In this document: one piece after another, positions 1 to 5,723 of the stretch
How positions within the stretch are numbered: the first letter of the stretch is position 1
Layout of the letters: each line of letters opens with the position of its first letter
Assembly (NCBI GenBank): GCA_025457725.1
Contig: JALOTU010000154.1
Location: 1 to 6,099 of the forward strand
DNA: 6,099 nucleotides
Reading direction: 5' to 3'
From: Verrucomicrobiota bacterium
Lineage (GTDB): Bacteria > Verrucomicrobiota > Verrucomicrobiia > Limisphaerales > DSYF01
The notes under the pieces: generated by a model
Databases searched by the model: none
Seen by the model: the letters and a program-made list of their open reading frames with translations, nothing else
Told to the model about the DNA's origin: nothing
Made by a program: the position numbers and the translations under genes

Positions 1-313
1 TGCCCGGCTCGGTTTCGCCGCCATGCGATACCGTCTCAATGGCTGTCCGCTGCTCCGGGTTCGCGCTTTCTTCAATGACGGTTTGCATTCTACCGTTGCC
101 CAGATGAACCGCTGCCGGCCACGCCATCACCACTCCCCAGCGCAATCCATCCAGCGAGGTCCGGCCGAAGCGGCCCTTGTCAATCTGCACGAAACCGACC
201 GCATGGCAGTTCCCATAGCTGGGCGGACCGTTAAACTGGCAGGGACAACCCCAGGCACAGTTGCAATTCACGTACTCGGTTCCTTGCATCGTCCATTCCA
301 CGTAATCGCTCAT
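1..313 (-). CDS. DUF1326 domain-containing protein (N-terminal part, runs off left edge)
   Basis: The minus strand is open from an ATG at 313-311 to the left edge: 104 full codons and no stop. The protein starts MSDYVEWTMQGTEYVNCNC and carries a cysteine cluster, CNCAWGCPCQFNGPPSYGNC, at residues 17-36, followed by HAVGFVQIDKGRFG. A short N-terminal strand, then C-x-C-x(3)-GCPC and a G-x-C, is the signature I know from the DUF1326 family (about 200 residues, function unknown, suspected metal binding through these cysteines). About half of the protein would therefore be visible. The start is well supported by a GGAGG seven bases upstream. DUF1326 genes are, as I recall, often followed or preceded by a DUF2182 membrane protein. 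None is visible upstream here, and the downstream side lies outside the window. No signal peptide is seen, so a cytosolic location is likely. The family call rests on the cysteine pattern; the function is not known. Confidence 0.8.
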   Translation of the reverse strand, partial: MSDYVEWTMQGTEYVNCNCAWGCPCQFNGPPSYGNCHAVGFVQIDKGRFGRTSLDGLRWGVVMAWPAAVHLGNGRMQTVIEESANPEQRTAIETVSHGGETEPG

Positions 314-508
314 ACGAACGCCTCCGGTTGTGCCGCTTTCATTGCCTGTTCAACAATCTGGCGGCCTGGTTTGATTTGCCCGACGATTCGTAACCCTTCA
401 CTCGTGCATTAGGACTGTCAAGAGCTGGGTTTGCGGCTGATTTCCACGCGGCAAGTCGCACAGGGCCGCCGCGCTGCGGCTTGACCTCCTGTTCCTGGGC
501 CTCTGCGA
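314..508 (-). other. Gene-free stretch ahead of the DUF1326 gene
   Basis: I recognise no intact gene in this stretch. On the minus strand one frame, closed upstream by TAA at 411-409 and ending in TGA at 312-310, reads like a protein C-terminus (GQIKPGRQIVEQAMKAAQPE) and overlaps the DUF1326 start as ATGA. Its only start codon leaves ten residues, so it is more likely the end of a broken gene than a leader peptide. Another minus-strand frame is open from 563 to 339 (74 codons, rich in Arg, Ala and Gly) and matches nothing I know. A small perfect hairpin, GCCGC-GCT-GCGGC, sits at 468-480 without a T-tract, so it is not a convincing terminator. The stretch may be decayed coding DNA continuous with the remnant at 509-673. 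Confidence 0.35.
321..325 (-). promoter_or_regulatory. Ribosome binding site of the DUF1326 gene
   Basis: On the minus strand GGAGG lies seven bases before the ATG at 313 (GGAGG-cgttcgt-ATG). It is the clearest Shine-Dalgarno match in the window. It fixes the start of a gene whose stop lies outside the window. The ATG also overlaps the TGA of a short upstream frame as ATGA. Confidence 0.7.
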
Positions 509-673
509 TCAAGAGTCCGGCGCAATACCCTCGTTTCCGGCGTTCGGTGTCCAGGTCGCTCAAGCCGTTGGCAAATGGCCGTAGGCGGGATAGGCATCGG
601 GCTGACCCAGCGCCTGGGCGGCACTCCAGCCTCCGATGCTATATTGAGTACTGAATCCAATGACGCTGCTGGC
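509..673 (-). pseudogene. Decayed fragment of a secreted/surface-protein domain
   Basis: Directly after the TGA of the beta-helix gene, and in the same frame, the minus strand reads ASSVIGFSTQYSIGGWSAAQ and then ALGQPDAYPAYGHLPTA, a TGA at 562-560, then ATWTPNAGNEGIAPDS and a second TGA at 511-509. The pattern 'GFS.QYS...WSAAQALG.PD.YPAYG...TAWA' is one I associate with N-terminal, discoidin-like domains of secreted Verrucomicrobiota and Planctomycetota proteins. In those the residue at the first TGA is normally Trp, which fits a single TGG to TGA change. There is no start codon, signal peptide or remaining domain. It is most simply the leftover of a lost gene. Chance is possible but unlikely given the ordered match over about 37 residues. 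The assignment rests on memory of the pattern. Confidence 0.4.
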
Positions 674-3409
674 TCACTTGTCTGCCGGGGGATAGAGGCT
701 GATGCGATAAAATCGCTGAGGCTCGGCCGTCACCGCCGGAGTGGTGAATTCATAGTGCCCAGAACCGGCGGGAACTTCGACTGTCGTCCCAGAGACGGTC
801 CACAGATAGGGAGGCAATGTTACGTTGGTGGAAGTCAGCACCGTGAATTGCATCCCGTTTACATTGCTGAAGCCAGCCCGGAAGTAACCGCCGCTGGTAA
901 TGGTGGAACCAGTGAGCTCAAGGGCAGGGTTGAAGCCTCCTTCCACTGCCCCGATGTCGAACTGCAAACCCAGGGGTCGGGCAGTGCCGCGTTGATCAAT
1001 CGCGAGACCAAAACTGGCGGCATCCACCACGGGGCTGCTGAGATACGGCAACCGGGTCCGAGTCGGTCCGCCGTAATTCCCCAACGGGAGCAGCAGGGGA
1101 TCGCCCGTAAAATAATCGACGCCGGAGCTGCCGAGGCCGCTGGTGCCCGATGCATTGCCAACGAAATTGACGCCGCCGGGGGAAGTGGCCGTGCCGGACA
1201 GGTCCGGGCCAACGCCGGATGCGGTGTTCAGCGCCACGAGAGTGTTCGTCAGGCTCAGCGAGCCGCTGGTGTGAATGCCGCCACCGTTGCCGTGAGTGGG
1301 CGAGCCAGTGCCCAGGTTGCCGCGCGTTCCGGCCGCGTTGTCCGTAAGTGCGGCATGAGTGACGCGGAGAATGCCGGCGTTGAAGATGCCGCCACCGGAG
1401 CCGCCGCTGCCGCCGTCACCCTGACTGGTGCCGGACCCGCCGTTTGCTCCTGAACCGGCGGCATTGTCGGCGAGGGTGCTGTTGAGGATGGTCAATGTTC
1501 CGCTGCCGGCGTTGTAGATGGCCCCTCCGTCGCCCCCGCGACCACCCATGCCACCGCCGCCCTGGAGGATTCCGGGCCCGCCGGCTCCGCCCAGGCCGCC
1601 GTGGCCTGCGGCGTTGCCGGACAGGGTGACGCGATTGAGCGCGAGCGTTCCTTCGTTGTAGATGCCACCGCCGGATGCGCCTGCGCCACCGGGCCCGCCC
1701 GGACCGCCGGGATTGGATCCTCCACCGTCGGATCCGGTCGCGCCAACAACACCATCGGCGGCCTTGCCGTTGGTGAGAGTCAGAGAGTCCAGCACAGCGT
1801 TGACCCCAGCGGCCACCTGGAAGATACGGTTGGCGTGATTGCCATTGAGGGCAATGCCAGCAGGCAGGCTTGAGGCGTCAATCGTGATGTCATTGGTCAG
1901 CAGCAGTTGGCCGTTGGTGAGCACGATGCTTTGACCGGATAACGCAGCATCAAAAGTAAAGGCGGCTCCGCTGCTACCGTAAGTGGCGGCATAGCGCAAT
2001 GAACCCAGCCCGGCATCGGCCAGGGTGGTGATGATGGGGTTGACATCCGCTTCCACGGCGCCGATGTCGGGAGTGGGTCCGACGATGCGCGGGCCACCGC
2101 GTTGGTCGGTGCTGAACGTGGCGGACATGGCCGCGTCAATCACGGGCGAACCGGGGAGTGGCGGCAGGGTGGGCGTGGGCCCGCCGTAATGGCCCAGCGG
2201 GGCAAGGAGCGGAAGGCCGTTGGTCAGGTTGACGCCCGTGTTGGTAAGGGAGGCCGCCGTATACAGATTATCCGGGGCGTTCCCTGCGACAATTGAATTG
2301 AAGAGTGTCATGGGCGCATTGTGGAATATGCCTGCGGCGTAAGGCGCCGAATTGCCCGTAACAGTCGATTGGTTCAGGGTCAGGCTGCCGTAACTGCCGA
2401 TGGCCCCGTCGGCGTTGTCAGCAGTATTTCCCCAGAAGGTACTTTGGTTCACGGTGCAGGTGCCAGCATAGTAATTCAACAGACCGCCGCCGAAATGCCG
2501 GACGTCATTGCCCACAAACGAACTCTCATTCACAGTCAACGTGCCGTTGTTGAAGATGCCCCCGCCATAGTTGGCCACCACAGCAGTATTGGTGGCTGTG
2601 TTCCCGGCCAACGTGCAGCGGTTCACGGTCAACGTGCCCTGATTGTGAATTCCGCCGCCGTCTCCGGTGACGAATCCGTTGGTGATGGTGAGTGAATTCA
2701 GCACCACCGTGCGGTTGCTGTCCACCTGAAAAATCCGTCCGTTCGCGTTGCCGTCGATTTGGATTCCGCCAGATAGCAGCGAGGCGTCCAGGGTCAGATT
2801 CTTGTTCAACACAATCTCGCCGTTGGTGAGCACAATGGTCTGGCCGGACAAGCTGGAGGCGAAGCGGACTGTTGATCCCGCGGGAGCGTCCGCGATCACC
2901 TGGCGCAGCGAGTAGGGGCCGCCGTCGTTCGTGGTGGCGACATCGGGAAGAAAGGCCACTTGATCGAGCCAGCCCCGATCAGACCAGGGAAAGATGAAGG
3001 GGTCGGAACCGTCCTTGACGAACGTCCAGCGGATGGTGTTGGTCCCGGCCGGCAGGAAGAAGGTCCGTTGTTGCCAGAATGTCTCTCCCGCTATCCGCGA
3101 CACCAGAGTGCCGTTAATCGAAACGCCCAGATAGTCATACCAAGTATTGGGAATGAGGTAGTCCTCCGAAGATACGGTCCACCAAAAGGTCAACCTTCCC
3201 GAGCCGACGATCTTGGTTTCGACATAACTGGATTGCGAATTCCCAATTGACCCACTTTGGGCCGCGTCCACTCCGTCGTGCGTCGTCCCCACCGTGACCC
3301 CCCACGGGATCGAGCCGCCCGTGGTCCAGGTCCAGGTGGGGGTATCCACCGCTTCCGCGATGGTGATGCCGCTGGCAAACCGGGTGGTCAAACAGAGGGC
3401 CAGCCCCAT
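674..3409 (-). CDS. Secreted right-handed beta-helix protein with two choice-of-anchor Q-type modules
   Basis: This 911-residue protein is predicted to be exported and to act at or outside the cell surface; its ligand is unknown. Residues 1-14 hold a hydrophobic export signal (GLALCLTT...FASG). Residues 25-155 resemble a jelly-roll-like domain (WTWTTGG, THDGVDAAQSGSIGNSQSSY, LTFWWTVSSE, GWLDQVAF). Two beta-helix modules follow at about 163-455 and 459-823. Each starts with SLRQ/SLRY, continues with LSGQ(T/S)IVLTNG and NRIFQV-type strands, then GGGI(H/F/Y)N rungs, and ends in 'YGGPT..L..SPV(I/V)DAA...DQRG...DIGAVE'. A C-terminal beta domain (about 830-907) carries FTVLTSTNVTLP and PQRFYRI. No autotransporter barrel or PEP-CTERM tail is seen. 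The start is uncertain. The ATG at 3409 lacks a basic n-region and a Shine-Dalgarno site, whereas TTG codons at 3550 or 3547 would add 46-47 residues including the basic RLSRARLR. Domain calls are from recognised patterns; an adhesive or polysaccharide-binding role is inference. Confidence 0.85.
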   Translation of the reverse strand: MGLALCLTTRFASGITIAEAVDTPTWTWTTGGSIPWGVTVGTTHDGVDAAQSGSIGNSQSSYVETKIVGSGRLTFWWTVSSEDYLIPNTWYDYLGVSINGTLVSRIAGETFWQQRTFFLPAGTNTIRWTFVKDGSDPFIFPWSDRGWLDQVAFLPDVATTNDGGPYSLRQVIADAPAGSTVRFASSLSGQTIVLTNGEIVLNKNLTLDASLLSGGIQIDGNANGRIFQVDSNRTVVLNSLTITNGFVTGDGGGIHNQGTLTVNRCTLAGNTATNTAVVANYGGGIFNNGTLTVNESSFVGNDVRHFGGGLLNYYAGTCTVNQSTFWGNTADNADGAIGSYGSLTLNQSTVTGNSAPYAAGIFHNAPMTLFNSIVAGNAPDNLYTAASLTNTGVNLTNGLPLLAPLGHYGGPTPTLPPLPGSPVIDAAMSATFSTDQRGGPRIVGPTPDIGAVEADVNPIITTLADAGLGSLRYAATYGSSGAAFTFDAALSGQSIVLTNGQLLLTNDITIDASSLPAGIALNGNHANRIFQVAAGVNAVLDSLTLTNGKAADGVVGATGSDGGGSNPGGPGGPGGAGASGGGIYNEGTLALNRVTLSGNAAGHGGLGGAGGPGILQGGGGMGGRGGDGGAIYNAGSGTLTILNSTLADNAAGSGANGGSGTSQGDGGSGGSGGGIFNAGILRVTHAALTDNAAGTRGNLGTGSPTHGNGGGIHTSGSLSLTNTLVALNTASGVGPDLSGTATSPGGVNFVGNASGTSGLGSSGVDYFTGDPLLLPLGNYGGPTRTRLPYLSSPVVDAASFGLAIDQRGTARPLGLQFDIGAVEGGFNPALELTGSTITSGGYFRAGFSNVNGMQFTVLTSTNVTLPPYLWTVSGTTVEVPAGSGHYEFTTPAVTAEPQRFYRISLYPPADK
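1385..1753 (-). repeat. Glycine-rich low-complexity inserts in the second beta-helix module
   Basis: Residues 553-675 of the beta-helix protein contain three glycine-rich blocks (about 556-581, 601-629 and 651-675, for example GGPGGPGGAGASGGG and GGGGMGGRGGDGGAIYN). They are separated by normal helix rungs ending in LNRVTLSGN and ILNSTLADN. The matching positions of the first module (about 249-380) have no such inserts. At DNA level the region is dominated by GGC/GGT codon runs. These inserts probably form loops projecting from turns of the helix. They could have expanded by slippage, and they are where length variation between strains would be expected. Confidence 0.75.
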
Positions 3410-3540
3410 GATGAATCGCAGCCGGGCCCGGGAAAGGCGAGGCGCGGAAGAAACGGGAGTCGTCGGGCCAGCCCCTTTGGTTTCCCTGGCACCACCAAAG
3501 GCGGCCAGAACGGTTGGGTGGTCGGGGGAGTTTTGTGGAT

Positions 3541-3600
3541 GTTTCAACAAAGCTACTAGACAAGATAAATTTTCTTTTAGCAAGCATTCATATTTGTGCA
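3541..3600. promoter_or_regulatory. AT-rich divergent promoter region
   Basis: Forty-two of these 60 bases are A or T, in an otherwise GC-rich window, and they lie between the divergent beta-helix and hemerythrin genes. On the minus strand TTGCTA (3583-3578) and TCTAGT (3560-3555) are 17 bases apart, each matching four of six positions of the sigma-70 -35 and -10 consensus. That would place a start near 3548, about 140 bases before the ATG at 3409. On the plus strand no equally spaced pair was convincing, although the same island is the only plausible promoter for the hemerythrin gene. I found no palindromic operator. The composition is directly seen; the promoter boxes are weak. Confidence 0.35.
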
Positions 3601-3658
3601 GGGAGTGGCTCGTGATCAGGGAGTTGATTTTGTCCCTGTTTGGGTCTCCAATACGTCC

Positions 3659-4102
3659 ATGAAGATCACCGAAGCACTGATTGCAGAACATGGCGTCTTT
3701 CATGGTCTGTTCGATTATATCGAGCGGACGGCTCCCGGTCTGAAGACGCTGGCGGAGATCAAGGCCGTGGCCGGGCTTCTGGATGCCACGCTCAAGCCCC
3801 ATTCCCGCGTGGAGGAGGAACTGTTCATCGAACCGCTCGATCACTGCATGGATCAACTGGGACAAACCCAGAACTTCCATGGCGAACACGAGGAGATCGA
3901 GGCGACGCTGGAGGAGATCCAGCAATCGAAGACCGCCAAAGCCGCGCGCATGCTCCTTCTGAAGGCGGTGCTGGCCTGCCGGCGGCATTTCGACAAGGAG
4001 GAACGCTCCGTGTTCCCGATGGGTGAACGATTGCTCAAGGCCAAAACGCTCAGCACGTTGGGTAGCGAATGGCAAAGGCGCCGCGAGGCCGCGTCCTGGT
4101 GA
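3659..4102 (+). CDS. Hemerythrin HHE cation-binding domain protein
   Basis: The 147-residue product is predicted to be a soluble four-helix bundle binding a di-iron centre, as in bacterial hemerythrin-like proteins that carry or sense oxygen or handle iron. Candidate ligands occur in the expected order: H11 in IAEHGVFHGLF, H48 and E52 in KPHSRVEEELF, H74 and H77 in FHGEHEEIE, and H110 and E114 in RRHFDKEERSVFP. The length is typical of a single HHE domain with no extra sensor domain, signal peptide or membrane helix. I chose the ATG at 3659 because the family match begins with MKITEALIAEHG. The frame also allows a GTG at 3596, adding 21 residues that look unlike the family. No Shine-Dalgarno site supports either start. 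The gene is divergent from the beta-helix gene and convergent with the methyltransferase gene, 63 bases away, so it appears to be a single-gene unit. The physiological role cannot be told from sequence. Confidence 0.88.
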   Translation: MKITEALIAEHGVFHGLFDYIERTAPGLKTLAEIKAVAGLLDATLKPHSRVEEELFIEPLDHCMDQLGQTQNFHGEHEEIEATLEEIQQSKTAKAARMLLLKAVLACRRHFDKEERSVFPMGERLLKAKTLSTLGSEWQRRREAASW

Positions 4103-4165
4103 CCTCCTGACGCACGCCGAAACCGCCGCCAACCCGGGATCCGTCGCAGCCCGGCGCGGCTCTCC

Positions 4166-4873
4166 TCAGGTGCTGACTTCGTGCGCTGAATCGCTTCGAT
4201 CACTCCAGCTCCTCACGGCAATACGGGTCGCCAGCCGGGAGCGGATCCTTTTCAAATGCGATCGCAGCCGGATGGATAACGTCCTGGCCGTGGGCAGTTG
4301 CCCGGCAACGATCAGCAATCGGTTTTCGTATTCGTCGAATTGCACAATGCGCACGGCGAATTCTCCGCCGAGAATCTGACGCAGACCCTGCCCCCATGAA
4401 CCATCCTCGGGAGGCAGGAGGTTGAAGATGGCGATCCCATCCGGTTCCAGGTGCTGGTAGACGAGCGGCGGCAACTCGCGCCAAGTCGCCGCAGGCTTGA
4501 CGACATCGTCCTGACTTGGGATGGAGAGATCCTCAACGATCACGTCATACCGGCGCGGATTCCGGCGCAGCCACCCACAGACTTCTGCGCGTTCAAAATG
4601 CACATCCCCCGCCCACACCCGGCACAATTTCCGGAACAGCCGGTGCCCGGAGGCGTCGAGGTCCACCGCGTCGACCCGGTGGTTTCCGCCCATGGCGCGC
4701 AGAGGCGCCAGCAGGCCGCCCCCGGCAAATCCCAGGAGCGCGACCCTTGAGCCCACACCCGTCGCGTGAATTGTGGCAGCAATCACATCCACAACACTGT
4801 GCGTCGGGCCGGGCCGGGTGCGGATCTCGCTGAGCACGGTGCCATGCTGCACCAACCGCACGCCGGATCGCAT
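4166..4873 (-). CDS. Spermidine-synthase-like SAM-dependent methyltransferase family protein
   Basis: This 235-residue protein has a Rossmann fold of the spermidine synthase/class I methyltransferase type. Numbered from the ATG at 4873, the glycine-rich nucleotide loop VALLGFAGGGLLAPL is at 44-58. The acidic strand end AVDLD is at 69-73, where the last Asp would hold the ribose. YDVIVEDLSIPS (109-120) corresponds to the strand with the conserved Asp and Pro. LPPLVYQHLEPDGIAIFNLL (134-153) is the usual 'L.pgG...N' segment. The C-terminus is basic. True polyamine synthases carry a fuller active-site gate that I cannot identify, so the substrate is unknown. Start choice: the frame is open back to a TTG at 4927, with GTGs at 4921 and 4894, but codons before about 4895 use A/T third bases unlike the gene, so 4873 or 4894 is favoured. 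No Shine-Dalgarno site is seen. It is the last gene of the bioB cluster, starting 34 bases after the M14 stop, or overlapping it if an upstream start is used. Confidence 0.72.
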   Translation of the reverse strand: MRSGVRLVQHGTVLSEIRTRPGPTHSVVDVIAATIHATGVGSRVALLGFAGGGLLAPLRAMGGNHRVDAVDLDASGHRLFRKLCRVWAGDVHFERAEVCGWLRRNPRRYDVIVEDLSIPSQDDVVKPAATWRELPPLVYQHLEPDGIAIFNLLPPEDGSWGQGLRQILGGEFAVRIVQFDEYENRLLIVAGQLPTARTLSIRLRSHLKRIRSRLATRIAVRSWSDRSDSAHEVST

Positions 4874-4907
4874 GGGAACGGTCTGGTAATCCACAGACGA
4901 TCGTCGG

Positions 4908-5723
4908 TTACGATGATTCACTGGCAAGGTGGCGGATGGCGGCGTTCACCGCCGTGACCAGAGCGTTGACGCGGATGGGGAGTTCAAAGTCCGAGGGGGC
5001 TTCAAAGGTGTAGCACAGGTCGGTCTTCTCCTCCGAAAGATACAGGGCCTCGGGCCAGTCCGGCCGTGTTGCGGGAACCACATCAGGCCGCACAACCCCA
5101 TGCGTGACAGGCCAGCCGTCCGCCTGGGTTGCCTTCAGAACCGGACAAACCTGTCCGACACCACGGGTCACGTCCGCCGCCGTTGACATGCGGCCGGAGG
5201 TGTTCAGTTCATAGAGATAGAATCCGTCCGCCTCCCAATCCTCGTGGAGCAGCAGCGCCACATCGTAGTCCGGTTGCCGGTCAAGCCACCCCCGGTGCGC
5301 GCGGACCAACGCCGTTTTGGGATTCCGGTAATCCCGGTTGTAATCGATTCCCTCCAAACCTTCCCGCCGGTTGTCCATCATCCCAGCCGGGTTGAGACAA
5401 GGAAACAGGTGGATTTCGACCGCTGCGGGCCATCGATGTTCCTCGACCAGTTGGAGCGCCGCCAACGGACCCGCCGGCTCGTCCCCGTGAATGCCCGCGG
5501 AAATGTAGATGCGGCGTGGATGCCGGACCGGATCGGTCGGAGGCTTGCTCAACTGCCAGATGGGATGCTCGCCCTGCCGGGTCAACTCGCAAATCGCCCA
5601 GCCACGCTCACGGGCGGCGTCGCGAATTCGCCTGGCAACCTGCCGGATGGGGAGGAGTTCACCCCGGTAGCCTCCCTGGTTCCGATGCCGCCGCACAGGA
5701 GTTCTGGGACCAAACTCATGCAC
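4908..5723 (-). CDS. M14-family zinc carboxypeptidase / deacylase-like hydrolase
   Basis: The 271-residue protein (from a GTG at 5723) shows the full M14 metallopeptidase signature. The zinc ligands are H79 and E82 in AGIHGDEPAG and H160 in LLLHEDWEADG. The substrate-carboxylate site is N129-R130 in GIDYNRDY. The catalytic glutamate is E241 in CYTFEAPSD. LFPCLNPAG (about 106-114) is the usual strand and turn between the first and second motifs. This size and the HGDE motif fit the short bacterial M14 enzymes related to murein peptide amidase MpaA and the succinylglutamate desuccinylase/aspartoacylase group, which remove a terminal amino-acid or acyl group. No signal peptide is seen, so it acts in the cytosol. 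The frame is also open to an ATG at 5789, which would add 22 mostly basic residues and overlap bioB by 74 bases. The GTG, with an 8-base overlap of the bioB stop, fits the family better (HRNQGGYRGEL lies close to the N-terminus). The substrate is unknown. Confidence 0.85.
   Translation of the reverse strand: MHEFGPRTPVRRHRNQGGYRGELLPIRQVARRIRDAARERGWAICELTRQGEHPIWQLSKPPTDPVRHPRRIYISAGIHGDEPAGPLAALQLVEEHRWPAAVEIHLFPCLNPAGMMDNRREGLEGIDYNRDYRNPKTALVRAHRGWLDRQPDYDVALLLHEDWEADGFYLYELNTSGRMSTAADVTRGVGQVCPVLKATQADGWPVTHGVVRPDVVPATRPDWPEALYLSEEKTDLCYTFEAPSDFELPIRVNALVTAVNAAIRHLASESS

Noticed and set aside
23..412. Plus-strand open frame of 129 codons.
   Set aside because: It is antisense to the DUF1326 gene, which has the cysteine signature and a Shine-Dalgarno site. 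The plus-strand product resembles nothing known.
468..480. GCCGC-GCT-GCGGC hairpin as a terminator for the beta-helix gene.
   Set aside because: Short stem, no T-tract, and about 195 bases past the stop codon; GC-rich sequence produces such hairpins by chance.
575..1453. Plus-strand open frame of 292 codons.
   Set aside because: It lies opposite the second beta-helix module and the decayed fragment. Its Ala/Gly/Arg-rich translation is what the complement of GGC/GCC-rich coding sequence yields; no motif was seen.
1385..1753. GC-rich repeats considered as a CRISPR or tandem non-coding repeat array.
   Set aside because: There are no constant repeats with regular spacers. The sequence is in frame and encodes glycine-rich loops within a beta-helix protein.
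3410..4132. The beta-helix frame stays open on the minus strand for 241 further codons, back to 4132.
   Set aside because: This part is antisense to the hemerythrin gene, whose ligand motifs are intact on the plus strand. The minus-strand translation has no domain, and the beta-helix signal peptide starts only near 3409-3450.
4134..4154. CCGGG/CCCGG pairing between the convergent hemerythrin and methyltransferase genes as a shared terminator.
   Set aside because: Only five base pairs with an 11-base loop and no T-run on either strand; too weak to call.
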